Source of the DNA: Mycolicibacterium phlei
GTDB taxonomy: Bacteria > Actinomycetota > Actinomycetes > Mycobacteriales > Mycobacteriaceae
Assembly (NCBI RefSeq): GCF_001583415.1
Contig: NZ_CP014475.1
Coordinates: 2,666,001 to 2,730,000, forward strand
Direction: 5' to 3'
DNA length: 64,000 nt
Shown here: positions 33,412 to 41,935 of the stretch, in pieces
How positions within the stretch are numbered: position 1 is the first letter of the stretch
How the letters are laid out: every line of letters begins with the position of its first letter
Notes under the pieces: generated by a model
Database searches by the model: none
The model's input: only the letters and a program-made list of their open reading frames with translations
What the model was told of the DNA's origin: nothing
Made by a program: the position numbers and the translations under genes

Positions 33412-34493
33412 TGCAGAAATACCGTGGCCACCAACTGATGCGGGCCGGCTTCATCGGCGTGGTGCTGATCGTGCTCGTCATCGCCGTCGGCCTGCAGCCG
33501 GAACGGCTGTACTCGTGGGCGACGTCGCTGCGCTACCAGGCGCTGTTCACCGAGGCCGGCGGACTCGCCCCGGGCAACGACGTCAAGGTGTCCGGGATGA
33601 CGGTCGGGTCAGTCTCCGACGTCTCCCTGGACAAGGGCAGGGCGCTGGTGACGTTCACCGTCAAGAGCACGGTTCCGCTCGGGTCGCAGACCACCGCGCA
33701 CATCCGCACCGGAACCCTGTTGGGGGAGCGGGTGTTGACCCTGGAACCGGCGGGTGAGGGCAAGTTGCGCCCGACCGAGGTGATCCCGGTGTCGCGGACC
33801 TCGTCACCGTACTCGCTGACCGAGGCGGTCAGCGAGTTCACCGCCAACACGGCGGCCACCGACACCGCGTCGATCAACCACGCCCTGGACACGCTGTCGG
33901 AGACCATCGACCGCATCGCCCCGCAACTCGGGCCCACGTTCGAAGGGCTGAGCCGGCTGTCGCAGTCGATGAACAGCCGCGACGAGTCGCTGGGCCGGCT
34001 GCTCAGCAGCGCGGCCGACGTGACCGGGGTGCTCTCCGAGCGCAGCCAGCAGCTCAACACGCTGCTGCTCAACGCCAACGACCTGATGGGGGTGCTCGAG
34101 CAGCGTCGGCACGCCATCGTCAACCTGCTCGCGAACACCTCCGCGGTCGCACAGCATCTCAAGGGTCTGGTGGCCGACAACGAACAGGAGCTGGCGCCCA
34201 CCCTGGAGAAGCTCAACGCCGTCTACGAGATGCTCGAGCGCAACCGCGACAACGTCGTTCAGGCGCTCAAGGGTCTGGCGAGATACCAGCTGACACAGGG
34301 CGAGTCCGTCAACAACGGGTACTACTACAACGCCTTCGTCGGGAACCTGCTGCCCGGCGGGTCGTTGCAGCCGTTCCTGGACTACGCGCTCGGCTACCGC
34401 CGCGGTGTCAACGCCGGCCAGCCGCCGGACAACGCCGGTCCGCGCGCCGAATTCCCGTTCCCCTTCAACGGTATTCCGGGAGGCTCCCGATGA
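33411..34493 (+). CDS. mceC: Mce family protein MceC
   Basis: A 360-residue Mce protein. The N-terminal anchor is FIGVVLIVLVIAVGLQP, and the MCE domain includes ALFTEAGGLAPGNDVKVSG and VGSVSDVSLDKG. A long coiled or helical stretch follows (EGLSRLSQSMNSRDESLGRL). It overlaps the mceB stop by one base (TGATG) and ends in a short proline- and alanine-rich tail. Confidence 0.93.
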   Translation: MQKYRGHQLMRAGFIGVVLIVLVIAVGLQPERLYSWATSLRYQALFTEAGGLAPGNDVKVSGMTVGSVSDVSLDKGRALVTFTVKSTVPLGSQTTAHIRTGTLLGERVLTLEPAGEGKLRPTEVIPVSRTSSPYSLTEAVSEFTANTAATDTASINHALDTLSETIDRIAPQLGPTFEGLSRLSQSMNSRDESLGRLLSSAADVTGVLSERSQQLNTLLLNANDLMGVLEQRRHAIVNLLANTSAVAQHLKGLVADNEQELAPTLEKLNAVYEMLERNRDNVVQALKGLARYQLTQGESVNNGYYYNAFVGNLLPGGSLQPFLDYALGYRRGVNAGQPPDNAGPRAEFPFPFNGIPGGSR

Positions 34494-35932
34494 TGCCGCG
34501 CAAGAGGCTGTCCACCGTGCTGGCGGTGGCGCTGGCGGCCCTGCTCGTCGCCGGTACCGTCGTCGTGGTCCGGCAGGCGTTCTTCGGTCCGCGCACCATC
34601 ACCGCGTACTTCACCTCCGCGACGGGGATCTACCCCGGCGACGAGGTCCGCGTCGCCGGCGTGCGGGTCGGCACCATCGAGTCGATCGAACCCGACGGTG
34701 CGCAGGCCCGGATGCGGCTCGCCGTCGACCGCGATGTGCCGATCCCGGCCGACGTCAAAGCGGTGATCGTCGCGCAGAACCTGGTGTCGTCCCGTTATGT
34801 CGCGCTCGCACCCGCCTACGAGGAGAGCGGCCCGACGCTGCCCGACGACGCGGTCCTCGGTGTCGACCGCACCGCGGTCCCGGTGGAGTGGGACGAGGTC
34901 AAAGAACAGCTGACCCGGCTGGCCACCGATCTCGGCCCCAACGGCGAGATCTCGCAGACCTCGGTCAGCCGGTTCATCGACAGCGCCGCCAACGCGATGG
35001 ACGGCAACGGTGAGAAGCTGCGGGAGACCATCACCCAGCTGTCCGCGGTCGGCCGCATCCTCGCCGACGGCAGCGGCAACATCGTCGACATCATCTCGAA
35101 CCTGCAGACCTTCGTGACCGCACTGCGCGACAGCAACACCCAGATCGTGCAGTTCCAGGACCGGCTGGCCACGGTCAGCAGCGTGATCGATTCCAGCCGT
35201 TCCGATCTCGACGCCGCGCTGACCCATCTGTCCGAGGCGGTCGGTGAGGTGCAGCGGTTCGTGGCCGGTTCGCGCAATCAGACCGCCGAGCAGATCCAGC
35301 GGCTGGCCGAGGTCACCAAGAACCTCGCCGACAACCGCCTGGTGCTGGAGAACCTGCTGCACGCCGCCCCGAACGCCCTCGCCAACGGCTACAACATCTA
35401 CAACCCGGACACCGGAACGATGATCGGCAGTTTCGCGATGGCGAACTTCGCCAACCCGGTGCAGCTGATCTGCTCGGGGATCGGTGCCCTCAAGAACGTC
35501 ACGGCCGACGACGCGGCCAAGGCGTGCGCCGAATACCTCGGCCCGGCACTGCGCTTGATGAACTTCAACAACATCCCGATGCCGCTGAACGTGTATCTGC
35601 AGAAGTCGCCGAGCCCGTGGAACCTGATCTACTCCGATCCCGCGATCGCACCCGGTGGTGCCGGCGGCGCGCCGCAGCCCCCGGAACAGGCACCGGCGGT
35701 GTCGGCCTACACCGGTGCCGGCGACATCCCGCCGCCGCCCGGCTGGGACAACCCGCCCGCACCTCCGGGTGCGTACACCCCGCATGGGTTGCCGGCCGTA
35801 CCTCAGCCCGCCCTGTTCCCGGGTGCGCCGATCCCGCCGGGCCCGGCCCCTGCACCGGCCCCGCAGCCGACGTCGCTGCAGGACATGCTGTTGCCCGCCG
35901 AAGCTCCCACGGAAGGCCAGGCGCCGTCATGA
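34490..35932 (+). CDS. mceD: Mce family protein MceD
   Basis: A 480-residue Mce protein with an N-terminal anchor (LAVALAALLVAGTVVVV), an MCE domain (AYFTSATGIYPGDEVRVAG, VGTIESIEPDG) and a long helical domain. Its last 120 or so residues are proline-rich (repeated PPPG, PAPAPAPQP patterns), as is common in MceD. Coupled to mceC by ATGA overlap. Confidence 0.93.
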   Translation: MMPRKRLSTVLAVALAALLVAGTVVVVRQAFFGPRTITAYFTSATGIYPGDEVRVAGVRVGTIESIEPDGAQARMRLAVDRDVPIPADVKAVIVAQNLVSSRYVALAPAYEESGPTLPDDAVLGVDRTAVPVEWDEVKEQLTRLATDLGPNGEISQTSVSRFIDSAANAMDGNGEKLRETITQLSAVGRILADGSGNIVDIISNLQTFVTALRDSNTQIVQFQDRLATVSSVIDSSRSDLDAALTHLSEAVGEVQRFVAGSRNQTAEQIQRLAEVTKNLADNRLVLENLLHAAPNALANGYNIYNPDTGTMIGSFAMANFANPVQLICSGIGALKNVTADDAAKACAEYLGPALRLMNFNNIPMPLNVYLQKSPSPWNLIYSDPAIAPGGAGGAPQPPEQAPAVSAYTGAGDIPPPPGWDNPPAPPGAYTPHGLPAVPQPALFPGAPIPPGPAPAPAPQPTSLQDMLLPAEAPTEGQAPS

Positions 35933-37173
35933 TCAGGCCGATCCGGCTCGTCGCCGCCGCGTGCACCGTCCTTGTGCTGTCGACCGGCTGCACCTTCGAC
36001 GGTGTGAACTCGCTGCCGCTGCCCGGCACCGTCGGCCGCGGTGCCGACGCGTCGGTCTACCACGTGCAGGTCGCCAATGTCGGTTCGCTGGAACCGAATT
36101 CGCCGGTGCTCATCGGTGACGTCGTGGTCGGCAGTATCGCCTCGATGAAGGTGCGCGACTGGCACGCCGACATCGAGGTGTCGGTGCGCCCGGATGTCGT
36201 GGTGCCGGCGAACGCGGTGGCCACCGTCGGGCAGACCAGCCTGCTCGGCTCGATGCATCTGGCGCTGGATCCGCCGCTGGGCGAGACCCCGGAGGGCCGA
36301 CTGGCGCCGGGCTCGACGATCACCCTGGACCGGTCCTCGACGTACCCCTCGACCGAGGAGACGCTGTCGTCTCTGGCCGTGGTGGTCAACGGGGGCGGCC
36401 TCGGCCAGATGGGCGACATCGTCCGGGAGTTCAACGCGGCGCTCAACGGCCGGGAGAGCCAGATCCGGGATCTGCTGCTGCGCCTCAACGACTTCGTCGG
36501 CATGCTCGACGAACAGCGCGACGACGTCAACGCGGCGATCAACGCGATGAACCGGATGTCGGGCACGTTCGCCGCCGAACGCGACAAGGTCGCGGCCGCG
36601 CTCAAGCGCATCCCACCCGCGCTGGAGGTGCTCGTCAACGAGCGTCCCCGGATCACCGAGGCGCTGGAGCGGCTGGGGGAGTTCTCCGACACCGCCTCCG
36701 GTCTGATCAACGACACCCGAGATGATCTGGTGCGCAACCTGACCAACCTGGAGCCGACGCTGAAGGCGCTCGCCGACGTCGGCGGGGACCTCGGGACGGT
36801 GCTGTCGTACGCGCCGACCTTCCCGTACACCCAGAACTTCATCGACCGGGCGATCCGCGGCGACTACCTGAACCAGTTCATCATCTTCGACTTCACCATC
36901 CCCCGGTTGAAGCGAGGACTGTTCCTGGGTACCCGCTGGGGCCAGGAGGGTGCGCCGATGGTGCCCGCGCCCGGTGACCCGTGGTATCTGACGTACACCC
37001 GCGATCCGCTCAACGCCCCGATCACCCCGGGCCCAATCGAGGTGGCTGATCTCCCGCCGGTGGCCGAGTCCGTCGAGCACTCCGCGGGCCAGTCGCCCGA
37101 GGAGGGGCTGCCGGCTGACCACCTGACCACGGATCCGTCCGCGCCCGGGCCCGCCGAGAACGGGGGGAACTGA
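35929..37173 (+). CDS. mceE: Mce family lipoprotein MceE (LprK-like)
   Basis: A 414-residue Mce lipoprotein. The signal peptide ends in the lipobox LSTGC, with the acylated Cys at about residue 22. The MCE domain (VYHVQVANVGSLEPNSPVLIG, trimmed here to VYHVQVANVGSLEPN) follows, then helical repeats. ATG 35929 overlaps the mceD stop (ATGA); the long upstream extension in this frame is antisense to nothing useful and lies inside mceD. MceE is the membrane-anchored lipoprotein of the complex. Confidence 0.93.
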   Translation: MIRPIRLVAAACTVLVLSTGCTFDGVNSLPLPGTVGRGADASVYHVQVANVGSLEPNSPVLIGDVVVGSIASMKVRDWHADIEVSVRPDVVVPANAVATVGQTSLLGSMHLALDPPLGETPEGRLAPGSTITLDRSSTYPSTEETLSSLAVVVNGGGLGQMGDIVREFNAALNGRESQIRDLLLRLNDFVGMLDEQRDDVNAAINAMNRMSGTFAAERDKVAAALKRIPPALEVLVNERPRITEALERLGEFSDTASGLINDTRDDLVRNLTNLEPTLKALADVGGDLGTVLSYAPTFPYTQNFIDRAIRGDYLNQFIIFDFTIPRLKRGLFLGTRWGQEGAPMVPAPGDPWYLTYTRDPLNAPITPGPIEVADLPPVAESVEHSAGQSPEEGLPADHLTTDPSAPGPAENGGN

Positions 37174-38710
37174 TGCTGACCCGCTTCGTCCGAAACCAGC
37201 TGATCATCTTCACCATCGCGTCGGTGGTGGGTATCGCGCTGATGGTGTTCAACTACGTTCAGCTGCCCACACTGCTCGGGATCGGCCGCATCACCGTGCA
37301 ACTGGAGCTGCCGAACACCGGTGGGCTGTACCGGTTCTCCAACGTCACCTACCGCGGTGTCCAGATGGGCAAGGTGCTGGAGGTGAAGCCGACCCGCGAC
37401 GGCGCGGTGGCGACGCTGTCGCTGGCGACGTCGCCGAAGATCCCGGCCGACACCAGGGCCGCCGTGCGCAGCGTGTCGGCGGTCGGTGAGCAGTATGTCG
37501 ATCTGCTGCCCGACAACACCGACGGACCCTATCTGCAGAACGGGTCGGTGATCCCGCGGGACAAGGCCTCGGTGCCGCAGTCGGTGGGGCCGATGCTCGA
37601 TCAGCTCAGCGCGATGGTGGACAGCATCCCGCGGGAGAAGATCAGCGAGCTGCTCGACGAGACCTACCAGGCGTTCGACGGGACCGGATACGACTTCGGG
37701 TCGATGATCGACTCGGCGGCAACGGTTGTCGGCGACGGCAACAAGGTGGCCGACCGGACCCGGGCGCTACTCGCCGACAGCCGCCCACTGTTGGACGGGC
37801 AGGCACAGTCGGCCGACGCCATCCGCACCTGGGCACGCAGCGTCGCCGGCATCACCGGCCAGCTGGTGACCAACGACCCGCAGTTCCGGGCACTGCTCGA
37901 CGCCGCCCCCGGCGCCGCGGACGAGGCGTCGCGACTGTTCAACGACGTGAAGGCGACACTGCCACTGCTGCTGGCCAACCTGACGTCGATCGGCGAGGTG
38001 GGCGTCACCTATCACGCCGGGATCGAACAGCTTCTGGTGCTCTTCCCGCCGTACGTGGCGGCCACCCAGACCGTCGGCGTCGCGCGCAACAACCCGACCG
38101 GTATGGCGATGGGCGACTTCACCATGGCGATGAACGACCCGCCGGCCTGCACGGTCGGGTTCCTGCCGCCCAGCATGTGGCGCTCTCCGGAGGACGAGAC
38201 GATCGTCGACACCCCGGACGGCCTGTACTGCAAGCTGCCGCAGGACTCGCCGATCGGCGTGCGCGGTGCGCGCAACTACCCGTGCATGAACAACCCGGGC
38301 AAGCGCGCTCCCACGGTCGAGATCTGCCGCAGCGACAAGCCGTACGAGCCGCTGGCGATGCGCCAGCACTCGCTCGGGCCGTACCCGATCGACCCGAACC
38401 TGATCCGCCAGGGTGTCATGCCCGACGACCGGGTGGACTTCGGGGAGCGGATCTTCGCCCCGGTGGAGGGCACGCCGATGCCCCCGACAACGGGGTACCG
38501 CAGGGTGCGTCGCCCGCACCGGCCGAGCCGGCACCGGAGGCGGCTCCGGTGACGCCGAGCTCAGCGCAGATCGACGGCCCGACAGTCGCTTTCGCGACCT
38601 ACGATCCGCAGACCGGTCAGTACGCGACGCCGGACGGCGACGTGTTCCGCAAGACAGACCTGGTGGAGCCGCCGAAGTCGTGGCAGGACCTGCTCACCGC
38701 CGGCCGGTAG
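37173..38710 (+). CDS. mceF: Mce family protein MceF, interrupted by a -1 frameshift near 38481
   Basis: An Mce protein with anchor IIFTIASVVGIALMVFNYV and MCE domain (ITVQLELPNTGGLYRFSNV). The frame from ATG 37173 runs only to 38552, ending in an arginine-rich tail with no family resemblance. The reading frame one base over (downstream of 38486) gives DNGVPQGASPAP and then FATYDPQTGQYATPDGDV, a typical MceF C-terminus, ending at 38710. One extra C in the run at 38481-38485 would restore a 512-residue protein. As read, translation makes a 459-residue product. Confidence 0.85.
38481..38485 (+). other. Frameshift point in mceF (C5 run)
   Basis: The sequence ATG CCCCC GACAAC lacks one base for the reading Met-Pro-Pro-Asp-Asn-Gly that links the two MceF frames. 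It may be a real single-base deletion, a slippery tract or a homopolymer sequencing error. Confidence 0.7.
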
Positions 38711-38730
38711 GCCCCGGACAGCAGAGCTCG

Positions 38731-38763
38731 AAAAGCCGGGCGGGGTGACCCCGCCCGGCTTTT
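38731..38763. terminator. Strong bidirectional terminator of the mce operon
   Basis: A 15-bp perfect stem (38731-38745 AAAAGCCGGGCGGGG with 38749-38763), a 3-base loop and an A/T tract at each end, between the mceF end at 38710 and the convergent gene ending at 38784. Confidence 0.9.
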
Positions 38764-38783
38764 CGTTTGACCAGGGTTTCGGC

Positions 38784-39311
38784 TCAGCCGACCTTGACGA
38801 GCTTGAACGGCATCGTGATGAAGACCGGCCTGTTGATCCCGCACGCGCCGCTTTCGCCCGTGGTGCGGTCCTCACCGGCCAGCGTCGTCGACGACTCGTC
38901 GACCCTGCTGCCGTCCTCGTTGACCGGGACGAACCGGAACTCCTGCAGTCCCGGCGCGGCGGTACCGTCCTCGCAGGGCACCCAGTCCGGGATGCGGTGT
39001 TTGACCCACCAGACACCGCCCTTCTTGTAGATCGTCTCGGTCCAGCCGAACTCGCTGTGCACCGTGCCGGTGCACTCGGTGGGATAGCTGCACGTGGTCG
39101 AGATCGTCCAGGTGCTGCGCAGGCTGGGGAGCGGGTGCAGAACGTGGTTGATGTTGGCGAAGTCACCGTTGGAGGTGGCGATGTAGGTGCCGTTGAGGCC
39201 CCAGTCGTCGGCGGCCTGCGCCGGTGTCGCGGCCACCATCCCGGTGACGGCGACGGCTCCCGCGCACAACGCCAGCCCACGCGTGTTCATCGTCTTCTTC
39301 TTACCGCTCAC
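38784..39311 (-). CDS. Secreted protein of unknown function
   Basis: A 175-residue exported protein. The N-region VSGKKKTMNTRG is followed by a hydrophobic stretch (LALCAGAVAVTGMVAATPAQA) and a likely signal-peptidase site after AQA. The mature part has four cysteines in pairs (CSYPTEC, CEDG, GACG), probably disulfides. GTG 39311 is preferred to ATG 39290 because TATCGT (39318-39323) with a 6-base gap and an operator centre 50 bases away mark a leaderless start there. Similar small secreted proteins occur in mycobacteria without known function. Confidence 0.75.
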   Translation of the reverse strand: MSGKKKTMNTRGLALCAGAVAVTGMVAATPAQAADDWGLNGTYIATSNGDFANINHVLHPLPSLRSTWTISTTCSYPTECTGTVHSEFGWTETIYKKGGVWWVKHRIPDWVPCEDGTAAPGLQEFRFVPVNEDGSRVDESSTTLAGEDRTTGESGACGINRPVFITMPFKLVKVG

Positions 39312-39353
39312 CGGCGCACGATAGGTCCGGTTCGGGCGACAGAGCTCTCGGCC

Positions 39354-39368
39354 GTCCGCTGAGCGGGA
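39354..39368. promoter_or_regulatory. Island operator, site 10 (secreted protein / MFS divergent promoter)
   Basis: GTCCGCTGAGCGGGA matches TCCCGNTNANCGGGA at 10 of 12 positions. The centre (39361) is 50 bases from both GTG 39311 and GTG 39411. The -10 hexamers are TATCGT (minus, 39318-39323) and AAAGGT (plus, 39399-39404), each 6 bases from its GTG. Confidence 0.7.
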
Positions 39369-39410
39369 CGACGGATCCGATCCGGTACGGGCTGCTGAAA
39401 AGGTGGGGGA

Positions 39411-40718
39411 GTGGAGTTCGCGGTGAAATCCTCGCAGCCCCCGGCTGCGTCGTCGCTGCGACGGGTGGCCGTCTCCAGCATGCTCGGCACCGCGATCGAG
39501 TACTACGACTTCCTCATCTACGCCAGCCTCGCCGCCCTGGTGTTCGGCAAGGTGTTCTTCCCGAACTCCGATCCCGCGGTCGCGACCATCGCCTCGTTCG
39601 GCACCTTCGCCGCCGGGTACGTCGCCCGGCCGATCGGGGGAATCCTGTTCGGCCACTTCGGTGACCGGCTCGGCCGCAAGTCGATGCTGGTGCTGACCAT
39701 GACCCTGATGGGTGTGTCCAGCTTCCTGATCGGTCTGCTGCCCGGCTACGCCGCGATCGGGGTGGCCGCGCCGGTGCTGCTGGTTGTGCTGCGGATCGTG
39801 CAGGGCATCGCACTCGGCGGCGAGTGGGGCGGTGCCACGCTGATGGTCGCCGAACACGCCGACCCGCAGCGCCGCGGCTTCTGGAACGGGCTGATGCAGA
39901 TGGGTTCTCCCATCGGGTCGCTGCTGGCGACCCTGGTCGTCACGATGGTGACCTGGCTGCCCGAGGACGCCATGCTGTCCTGGGGCTGGCGGGTGCCCTA
40001 CCTGCTGAGCGCGCTGCTGCTGGCCGCCGGCCTGTACATCCGGATGCAGGTCGCCGAGTCGCCGGTGTTCGAGAAGGCGGCACCGCAGCGGCGCAGGCTG
40101 CCGTTCGTCGAGGTGCTGCGGCGTCCGGTGAGTTTCCTGCTGGCCACGGCGGTGGGAATCGGCCCGTTCGCGCTCACCGCGCTGCTGAGCACCTACATGA
40201 TCAGCTACGCCACCACGATCGGCTACGACACGTCGACGGTGATGACGGGCGTGCTGTTCGTCTCGTGCACGGCACTGGTGGCCATTCCGCTGTTCTCCGC
40301 GTTGTCGGACCGCACCGGCAGGCGTGCCGTCGTGCTCGGCGGGGCGGTGGGCATCGTGGCGTTCGCGTGGCCGATGTACGCGATGGTCGACAGCGGTTCT
40401 GTCGCACTGCTTTACGCCGCGATGGTGCTCGGCCAGGTGCTGCAGTCGGCGATGTACGCGCCGCTGGGCGCCCTGCTGGGGGAACTGTTCGGCACCAGCG
40501 TGCGCTACACCGGTGTGTCGATGGGCTATCAGCTGGCCGCGCTGGTCGGCGGCGGCTTCACACCACTGTTGGCCAGCGTGCTGCTGGCGACACAGGTCCG
40601 CAGCACGCCGCTGATGCTCCTGGCGGCCGGCTGCGGCGCCGTGACCATCGCGGCGCTGGCCTGTATCCGGGAGACCAGGGGTCTCGACCTCTCGACGCTC
40701 GAAGGAGAACGGTCATGA
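39411..40718 (+). CDS. MFS transporter, metabolite:H+ symporter (MHS) type
   Basis: A 435-residue, 12-helix major facilitator protein. IEYYDFLIYASLAALVFG near the start, the motif GDRLGRKSMLVLT between helices 2 and 3, and RIVQGIALGGEWGGATLM mark the MHS family (ProP, ShiA, KgtP), which imports small organic acids or betaines with protons. GTG 39411 matches the leaderless promoter spacing; GTG 39423, with GGAG upstream, is the alternative. Its place in the regulon suggests uptake of a substrate or export of an organic acid intermediate. Confidence 0.9.
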   Translation: MEFAVKSSQPPAASSLRRVAVSSMLGTAIEYYDFLIYASLAALVFGKVFFPNSDPAVATIASFGTFAAGYVARPIGGILFGHFGDRLGRKSMLVLTMTLMGVSSFLIGLLPGYAAIGVAAPVLLVVLRIVQGIALGGEWGGATLMVAEHADPQRRGFWNGLMQMGSPIGSLLATLVVTMVTWLPEDAMLSWGWRVPYLLSALLLAAGLYIRMQVAESPVFEKAAPQRRRLPFVEVLRRPVSFLLATAVGIGPFALTALLSTYMISYATTIGYDTSTVMTGVLFVSCTALVAIPLFSALSDRTGRRAVVLGGAVGIVAFAWPMYAMVDSGSVALLYAAMVLGQVLQSAMYAPLGALLGELFGTSVRYTGVSMGYQLAALVGGGFTPLLASVLLATQVRSTPLMLLAAGCGAVTIAALACIRETRGLDLSTLEGERS

Positions 40719-41155
40719 GGGCCGCGCTGGCTACCGTCGTCCTGCTGATCTCGGCCGTGCTGGCACCCGCCACCGCGCGCGCCGACACGCAGTACGGCAT
40801 CTTCCATCTGGTGATCGAGGGCCGCTACGACTTCCACACCTGGATGTGGTCACTCTCGCGCTGCAAAGGCGATATTCCCGAGTGTCTGCGCGTGACGGCG
40901 ATTCCGCAGCCGATCGCGAAGGCGTTCTCCTACCGCGGCGACGCCGCGTTGGTCGACGGGCAGTGGGTGCTGAGCGTGGATGTCCCCGACGGACTACGGT
41001 GCGGCGACGTGTATTTCGGCCCCGTGGTGGCCACCCGGGATGTCTACACCTGGGATCCGGTCACCCGGGCGGGCTGGCTGGAGTCCTCCTTCGCCGCCGG
41101 CTGTGACGGCCGCCCCGGAACCCTGCGCTATCCATTCAGCCTGGCCCGGCTCTAG
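40715..41155 (+). CDS. Small secreted protein of unknown function
   Basis: A 146-residue protein with a signal peptide (LATVVLLISAVLAPATARA, cleavage likely after ARA). The mature part contains four cysteines (RCKGDIPEC, LRCGD, AAGCDG), suggesting disulfides, and aromatic-rich segments (YDFHTWMWSLS). ATG 40715 overlaps the transporter stop (ATGA). It resembles the secreted protein encoded at 38784-39311 in layout. No function can be assigned. Confidence 0.75.
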   Translation: MRAALATVVLLISAVLAPATARADTQYGIFHLVIEGRYDFHTWMWSLSRCKGDIPECLRVTAIPQPIAKAFSYRGDAALVDGQWVLSVDVPDGLRCGDVYFGPVVATRDVYTWDPVTRAGWLESSFAAGCDGRPGTLRYPFSLARL

Positions 41156-41174
41156 CGCCCGTTACCCTGGGCTG

Positions 41175-41873
41175 GTGCACAACCAGTGGGAACGGCTGGC
41201 GGACAGAGCGTTTCGGTGTCGGCTGGCGTTCTGCGACGTGACCGTCGGGCTGGTGTGGGGCACTGAGAGCGCTCTGCTGGTCGACGCCGGCACCACACTG
41301 GCCGAGGCGCGGGGGATCGCTGCCGACGCCGCCGACCTTGCCGGCGTCCCGGTGCGCCATGTCGTGCTCACCCACCACGACTTCGATCATGTGCTCGGCG
41401 CGTCCACCTTTCCGGACGCCACCGTGTACGCCGCGCCACCGGTGGCGCAGACCCTGGCCGAGCGTCGCGACGACGTGCGCGCCGAGGCGGTGCGCTACGG
41501 CGCCGACCCCGCGGCCGTCGACGAGGCCCTCGCCGCCTGGCGCACCCCGCAGCGGCTGGTGTGGTCGGCCGACATCGACCTCGGTGGGCAGCGGGTCGCG
41601 GTGCGGCACCCGGGCCGCGGCCACACCGACCACGACCTGATCGTCGTCCTCGCCGGCACCGATCCCGCCGTGGTGTTCTGCGGTGACCTCGTCGAGGAGT
41701 CCGGCGATCCGGTGCTCGACACACACTCGGATCCGGCGGCATGGCCGGCGACACTGGACCGGGTTCTCGAGTTGGGCGGCGAGTCCGCGGTCTATGTGCC
41801 GGGCCACGGAGCCGTCGTCGACGCGGCCTTCGTCCGCCGTCAGCGGCAGTGGCTAACCGTTCATAATTCGTGA
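41175..41873 (+). CDS. MBL-fold metallo-hydrolase
   Basis: A 232-residue metallo-beta-lactamase-fold protein. The metal motif reads THHDFDH, a variant of HxHxDH with Asp in place of the second His; further ligands are in PGRGHTDHD, FCGDLVEES and VPGHGAVVD. This fits glyoxalase II-like or quinoprotein-relay-like hydrolases. GTG 41175 is the only reasonable start; the upstream reading overlaps the preceding gene. Substrate unknown. Its stop codon lies inside a palindrome at 41856-41878. Confidence 0.82.
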   Translation: MHNQWERLADRAFRCRLAFCDVTVGLVWGTESALLVDAGTTLAEARGIAADAADLAGVPVRHVVLTHHDFDHVLGASTFPDATVYAAPPVAQTLAERRDDVRAEAVRYGADPAAVDEALAAWRTPQRLVWSADIDLGGQRVAVRHPGRGHTDHDLIVVLAGTDPAVVFCGDLVEESGDPVLDTHSDPAAWPATLDRVLELGGESAVYVPGHGAVVDAAFVRRQRQWLTVHNS

Positions 41874-41878
41874 ACGGT
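41856..41878. promoter_or_regulatory. Palindrome with a nearby half-site upstream of the EamA gene
   Basis: ACCGTTCA-N7-TGAACGGT is a perfect 8+8 palindrome (41856-41863, 41871-41878). A third GAACGGT occurs at 41904-41910, about 25 bases before ATG 41936. The cluster suggests an operator for the transporter gene rather than a terminator, because no strong T-run follows. Confidence 0.5.
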
Positions 41879-41935
41879 ATGTCCATCTAAATCACGTGGA
41901 CACGAACGGTTGACCTCGCGTTCAATGCACTGGTG

